The position numbers were made by a program, and so were the translations under genes. DNA of 10,913 nucleotides, taken from the NCBI GenBank assembly GCA_019236485.1, contig JAFAIY010000067.1, positions 1 to 10,913 of the forward strand. Reading direction: 5' to 3'. The notes beneath the pieces were generated by a model that saw only the letters and a list, made by a program, of their open reading frames with translations, did no database searches and was not told the origin of the DNA. Shown piece by piece: positions 8,362 to 10,913 of the stretch. This DNA comes from Comamonas sp. Its GTDB lineage: Bacteria > Pseudomonadota > Gammaproteobacteria > Burkholderiales > Burkholderiaceae_C. The number at the start of each line of letters is the position of its first letter. Positions within the stretch are counted from its first letter, which is position 1.

Positions 8362-9225
8362 TCACAGCGTACTCCACTCGAACATGCGGCGATTGATGGT
8401 CTTGAAAATGAAGTCCGACACCAGGCCGATCAGGCCGATGACGATGATGCCGAAGATGATCTGGCCCGTATTGAGCAGGGCCTGGCTGTCGGTGATCATG
8501 TGGCCTATGCCCGAGGACGAGCCGATCAGCTCGGCCACGATCACATAGGTCCAGGCCCAGCCCAGCACCAGGCGCAGCGTCTCGGCAATGCCGGGCGCGG
8601 CGCCGGGAATCAGCACGCGGCGCACGATGCCAGTATTGCTGGCGCCCAGGGTATAGGCGGCCTCGACCAGGTCCTTGCGCGCGCCGCCCACGGTGACGGC
8701 CACCATCAGCGTGATCTGGAACACCGAGCCGATGTAGATCACCAGCAGCTTCTGCGTCTCACCCACGCCGGCCCAGAGGATGAGCAGGGGGATGAAGGCC
8801 GAGGCAGGCAGATAGCGGCAGAACGAGACAAAGGGCTCGAAGAAGGCTTCGACGGGCTTCCAGGCGCCCATGGCGATGCCCAGGGGCACGGCGACGATGG
8901 AGGCCAGGATGAAACCGCCCATGACGCGCCACACCGTCATGCCTATGTCGTTGAGGAAGTCGTACTCGGTGAACAGCGTGATGCCTTCGCGCACCATGGT
9001 CATGGGGCTGGCCAGGAAGGTGGGCGAGACAAAGCCGCCCAGGGTCACGATGGACCAGATCACGACGAACAGCACGAAGAAACCGGTGCCCAGCACCCAT
9101 TTCATCGCGGGGCTGACGGGCTCCAGCGGGGCCATGCGGCGCTTGCGCACCGCAGGCGAGGAAGGCGATACCACCTTGGTCATGACGGGGGGAGCTGAGT
9201 GAAGAGAAGGGGATACCGCTTCCAT
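8362..9225 (-). CDS. NitT/TauT-type ABC transporter permease
   Basis: This is the inner-membrane channel subunit of the importer, 287 residues long. After a cytoplasmic Ser/Pro/Ala-rich N-terminus of about 40 residues comes a first membrane segment (about 43-63), then the binding-protein-dependent permease core from about residue 90 with five or so further segments. The EAA loop that contacts the ATPase is at about 188-211 (EAAYTLGASNTGIVRRVLIPGAAPG). The wording ASAFIPLLILWAGVGE and VIVAELIGSSSGIGHMI is characteristic of the SsuC/TauC/NrtB group. The start at 9225 has GAGG with 5-nt spacing and lies 13 nt after the substrate-binding protein gene, which argues for tight coupling. Only one permease gene is present, so the channel is expected to be a homodimer. 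Repeat copy C begins 10 nt after the stop. Confidence 0.95.
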   Translation of the reverse strand: MEAVSPSLHSAPPVMTKVVSPSSPAVRKRRMAPLEPVSPAMKWVLGTGFFVLFVVIWSIVTLGGFVSPTFLASPMTMVREGITLFTEYDFLNDIGMTVWRVMGGFILASIVAVPLGIAMGAWKPVEAFFEPFVSFCRYLPASAFIPLLILWAGVGETQKLLVIYIGSVFQITLMVAVTVGGARKDLVEAAYTLGASNTGIVRRVLIPGAAPGIAETLRLVLGWAWTYVIVAELIGSSSGIGHMITDSQALLNTGQIIFGIIVIGLIGLVSDFIFKTINRRMFEWSTL

Positions 9226-9238
9226 GGCAACCTCGCGC

Positions 9239-10216
9239 TTACTTGATGAAGCTGGCGTCGTACATGACGCTGTAGTTTTCGGGGATGCTGCGGATGACGC
9301 CGGCTTCCTTGAGGATCACGGCCGACTCCTTCATGAAGGGCACGAGGTCATTGACGAAGAATTTCTGGTTGGCTTCCCTGTCCGACCATTTGAGGAAGGA
9401 GGCCGACTTGCCGAACTGCTCGCCGCTTTGCTTGACGGCCGCACCCATGATGTCGTAGCTCTTGTCCTTGTCGGCACCGATCATGGTCACGGCATCGAAA
9501 TAGGACTGGGCCAGGGCCTTGGCCGCGGGCGCATTGGCCTTGAGCCACTTGGGATCGCAGCCCACGGTGTCCATCACCATGGGGTAGTCGATGGTGGTGG
9601 CCAGGATCTTGCCGGCCGTGGGGTTGGCGCGCACGGTGGACAGATAGGGCTCATAGGTCATGGCCGCGTCGTTCTGGCCCGAGACAAAGGCTTGAGCCGC
9701 GGGCTGGGGCTCCAGCGACACGGTCTTCACGTCCTTCATGGTCATGCCGTTCTTGTGCAGCATCCAGGCCAGGCCGAAGTAGGGAGCCGTGCCCGGTGCG
9801 CTCACCGCCACCGTCTTGCCCTTGAGGTCGGCAAAGCTCTTGACGTCGTTACGCACCGCGATGCCGTCGGCGCCATAGGACTTGTCCATCTGGAAGATCT
9901 GCACGATGGGCACGCCGTTGGTGTTCCAGGCCACATGGGTCTCGATGGTGGTCGCAGCGCACTGTATCGCGCCCGAAGCCAGCGCCAGATGGCGGTCCTT
10001 CTGCGGGATCATCTTCAGCTCGACGTTCAGGCCGTTCTTCTTGAAGATCCCGGCCTTGTCGGCCAGGGTCAGCGGCGCAAAACCGGTCCAGCCGGACATG
10101 CCCAGCACGATCTTGGTTTCCTCGGCCCCGGCCTGCGGCGCGGCCGCGGCCAGGCAGGCGGAAACCAGCGCCATTTGCCAGGCTGGGATGCGACGCAATG
10201 GGTTTGTCGATGTCAT
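9239..10216 (-). CDS. ABC transporter substrate-binding protein, NMT1/THI5-like (SsuA/TauA type)
   Basis: This periplasmic protein captures the substrate for the importer encoded by the next two genes. From the start at 10216 it has 325 residues. A signal peptide is visible: RR at 8-9, a hydrophobic stretch (about 14-26) and a likely cleavage after Ala31 (QAGA|EETK). The mature part begins KIVLGMSGWTGFAPLTLA and has the two-lobe pattern of NMT1/THI5-like proteins, with KNGLNVEL (60-67), LASGAIQCAATT (79-90), LKGKTVAV (131-138) and QNDAAMTYEPY (181-191). An in-frame ATG lies ten codons upstream, but only the ATG at 10216 has a strong ribosome-binding site (GAGGAGGG, about 5 nt away). Relatives bind sulfonates, taurine, nitrate, pyrimidine precursors and other small compounds. 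Sharing an operon with hutC and hutH, plus an upstream HutC-type site, suggests histidine, urocanate or a related imidazole; that is inference. Confidence 0.93.
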   Translation of the reverse strand: MTSTNPLRRIPAWQMALVSACLAAAAPQAGAEETKIVLGMSGWTGFAPLTLADKAGIFKKNGLNVELKMIPQKDRHLALASGAIQCAATTIETHVAWNTNGVPIVQIFQMDKSYGADGIAVRNDVKSFADLKGKTVAVSAPGTAPYFGLAWMLHKNGMTMKDVKTVSLEPQPAAQAFVSGQNDAAMTYEPYLSTVRANPTAGKILATTIDYPMVMDTVGCDPKWLKANAPAAKALAQSYFDAVTMIGADKDKSYDIMGAAVKQSGEQFGKSASFLKWSDREANQKFFVNDLVPFMKESAVILKEAGVIRSIPENYSVMYDASFIK

Positions 10217-10221
10217 AAGAC

Positions 10222-10229
10222 CCTCCTCG
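10222..10229 (-). promoter_or_regulatory. Strong ribosome-binding site of the substrate-binding protein gene
   Basis: GAGGAGGG on the minus strand lies about 5 nt before the ATG at 10216. It supports that start over the in-frame ATG ten codons upstream (10246), which has no such motif. The signal peptide also fits the shorter form. Confidence 0.65.
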
Positions 10230-10316
10230 TTCAGGGTGAGCAGCAAGATTGCAGAAATGGGTTTGCCGGCCTGGCAGACAGTACGGACAACGCAGTGTGT
10301 TTTCGTTGTGCAGTCA

Positions 10317-10326
10317 TGTATATACA
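10317..10326. promoter_or_regulatory. HutC-type operator upstream of the ABC-hutC2-hutH unit
   Basis: TGTATATACA is an exact copy of the palindromic core found before hutH. It lies about 100 bp upstream of the substrate-binding protein ATG, in the gap between that gene and the LysR gene. I see no strong -35/-10 pair around it, but TATACA inside the site could be a -10. The shared site is the main sequence evidence that the transporter belongs to the hut regulon. Confidence 0.75.
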
Positions 10327-10477
10327 GGCTTACCCGAGACTGACGCGGAGCCCAGGGTTAACCGCAAGCCAGCCAGACCGACACCGCTGTTTCAGCAAGC
10401 CGCATGCCAATTTGCCGGCCTCCCCACCTTGCCCGAGGAAGCCGGCGCAGCAGGGATCCAGAGCCGACGTATCGGCC

Positions 10478-10913
10478 CTATTGCGGTGCGATCACGCTCC
10501 TGGCCACGCTCAGAATCGGTGCAATCAGCGGCGAGGCATTGCTGGCCGGCGCGGACAGGACCACGGGCTGCTTGGCGACCCGGCCCTTGATACGCTTGCA
10601 GACCAGGCGCTTGCCGTCATGGGTGCGGTCCACGGCGGGGCGGGTGGTCAGAATGCTGACCCCATGGCCGTTGGCCACCATGGAGCGCAGCAGCTCCAGA
10701 GACGAGAACTCGTAGCTCACCGTGGGCGTGACGCCGGCCTCGCGGAACAGGGACAGAAAGTACTCGCGGCTTTGCGGCAGATTGATCAGCAGCAGCGGCG
10801 AGCGGGCCAGCTCGGCCAGGCTCACGCTGGCCGCCGCCGCCAGCGGGTGCCGGGGCGGCAGCAGCACATAGGGCGGCAGGGCCGCCACGGCCAGGGTGCT
10901 CAGGCCCGGCCGC
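10478..10913 (-). CDS. LysR-family transcriptional regulator, C-terminal part (truncated by window edge)
   Basis: The frame is open to the window edge, so the N-terminal DNA-binding domain and start lie outside. About 145 residues are visible, forming the second half of a LysR effector-binding domain: PPYVLLPPRHPLA, then SLAELARSPLLLINLPQSREYF, then SSLELLRSMVANGHGVSILTTRP, and DGKRLVCKRI near the end. This order is typical of LysR proteins, where LLRSMVANGHGVSIL forms part of the effector pocket. A GTG at 10888 could be mistaken for a start, but the reading frame continues upstream with LysR-like residues. It is on the same strand as the ABC operon, 261 bp upstream of it. It may regulate that operon, or it may belong to a different function to the right. 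The effector is unknown. Confidence 0.88.
   Translation of the reverse strand, partial: RPGLSTLAVAALPPYVLLPPRHPLAAAASVSLAELARSPLLLINLPQSREYFLSLFREAGVTPTVSYEFSSLELLRSMVANGHGVSILTTRPAVDRTHDGKRLVCKRIKGRVAKQPVVLSAPASNASPLIAPILSVARSVIAPQ

Noticed and set aside
10217..10340. Sigma54 promoter for the ABC operon, by analogy with nitrogen-controlled hut genes
   Set aside because: I looked for GG and GC dinucleotides ten bases apart in a TGGC...TTGC context. The nearest candidate around the CCGGCAAACCC segment has the wrong spacing.

Overview
The window carries most of a histidine-utilisation (hut) locus of a high-GC betaproteobacterium, most likely a member of the Comamonadaceae (Comamonas/Delftia/Acidovorax type). 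The assignment rests on the character of the Hut proteins, the strong GC bias that opens long antisense frames, and three copies of a structured intergenic repeat of a kind I associate with that family. I could not run a search to confirm it.

Layout, left to right. Positions 1-43 hold no identifiable gene. On the minus strand, read right to left, an NCS1-type permease (4018-2549), hutU urocanate hydratase (2502-784) and hutD (619-44) form one unit. A divergent hutC repressor (4165-4890, plus strand) shares the 146-bp promoter region 4019-4164 with it. A second minus-strand unit comprises an NMT1/THI5-like substrate-binding protein (10216-9239), a permease (9225-8362) and an ATPase (8204-7425) of a NitT/TauT-type ABC importer, then a second HutC-like GntR regulator (7398-6628) and hutH histidine ammonia-lyase (6563-5004). 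hutH converges on the first hutC. At the right edge is the C-terminal part of a LysR-family regulator (10913-10478, truncated).

How it works together. HutH converts histidine to urocanate and HutU hydrates urocanate to imidazolone propionate. HutD is an accessory protein of hut operons. The two transporters probably bring in histidine, urocanate or a related imidazole compound. hutI and the late steps (hutF/hutG) are absent and may lie left of position 1. A palindrome with core TGTATATACA, of the kind bound by HutC repressors, occurs perfectly just upstream of hutH (6572-6583) and upstream of the ABC genes (10317-10326). Two degenerate versions lie in the permease/hutC divergent promoter. This predicts one HutC regulon covering both units, with two HutC paralogues whose DNA-recognition helices are identical.

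The most unusual feature is a three-copy, roughly 90-100 bp repeat. Each copy starts 3-10 nt after a stop codon, in the same orientation relative to the upstream gene, and each keeps three hairpins, two of them by paired base changes. Two copies sit inside operons (hutU/hutD and permease/ATPase) and one in the convergent hutC/hutH gap, which suggests a transcribed 3'-end element.
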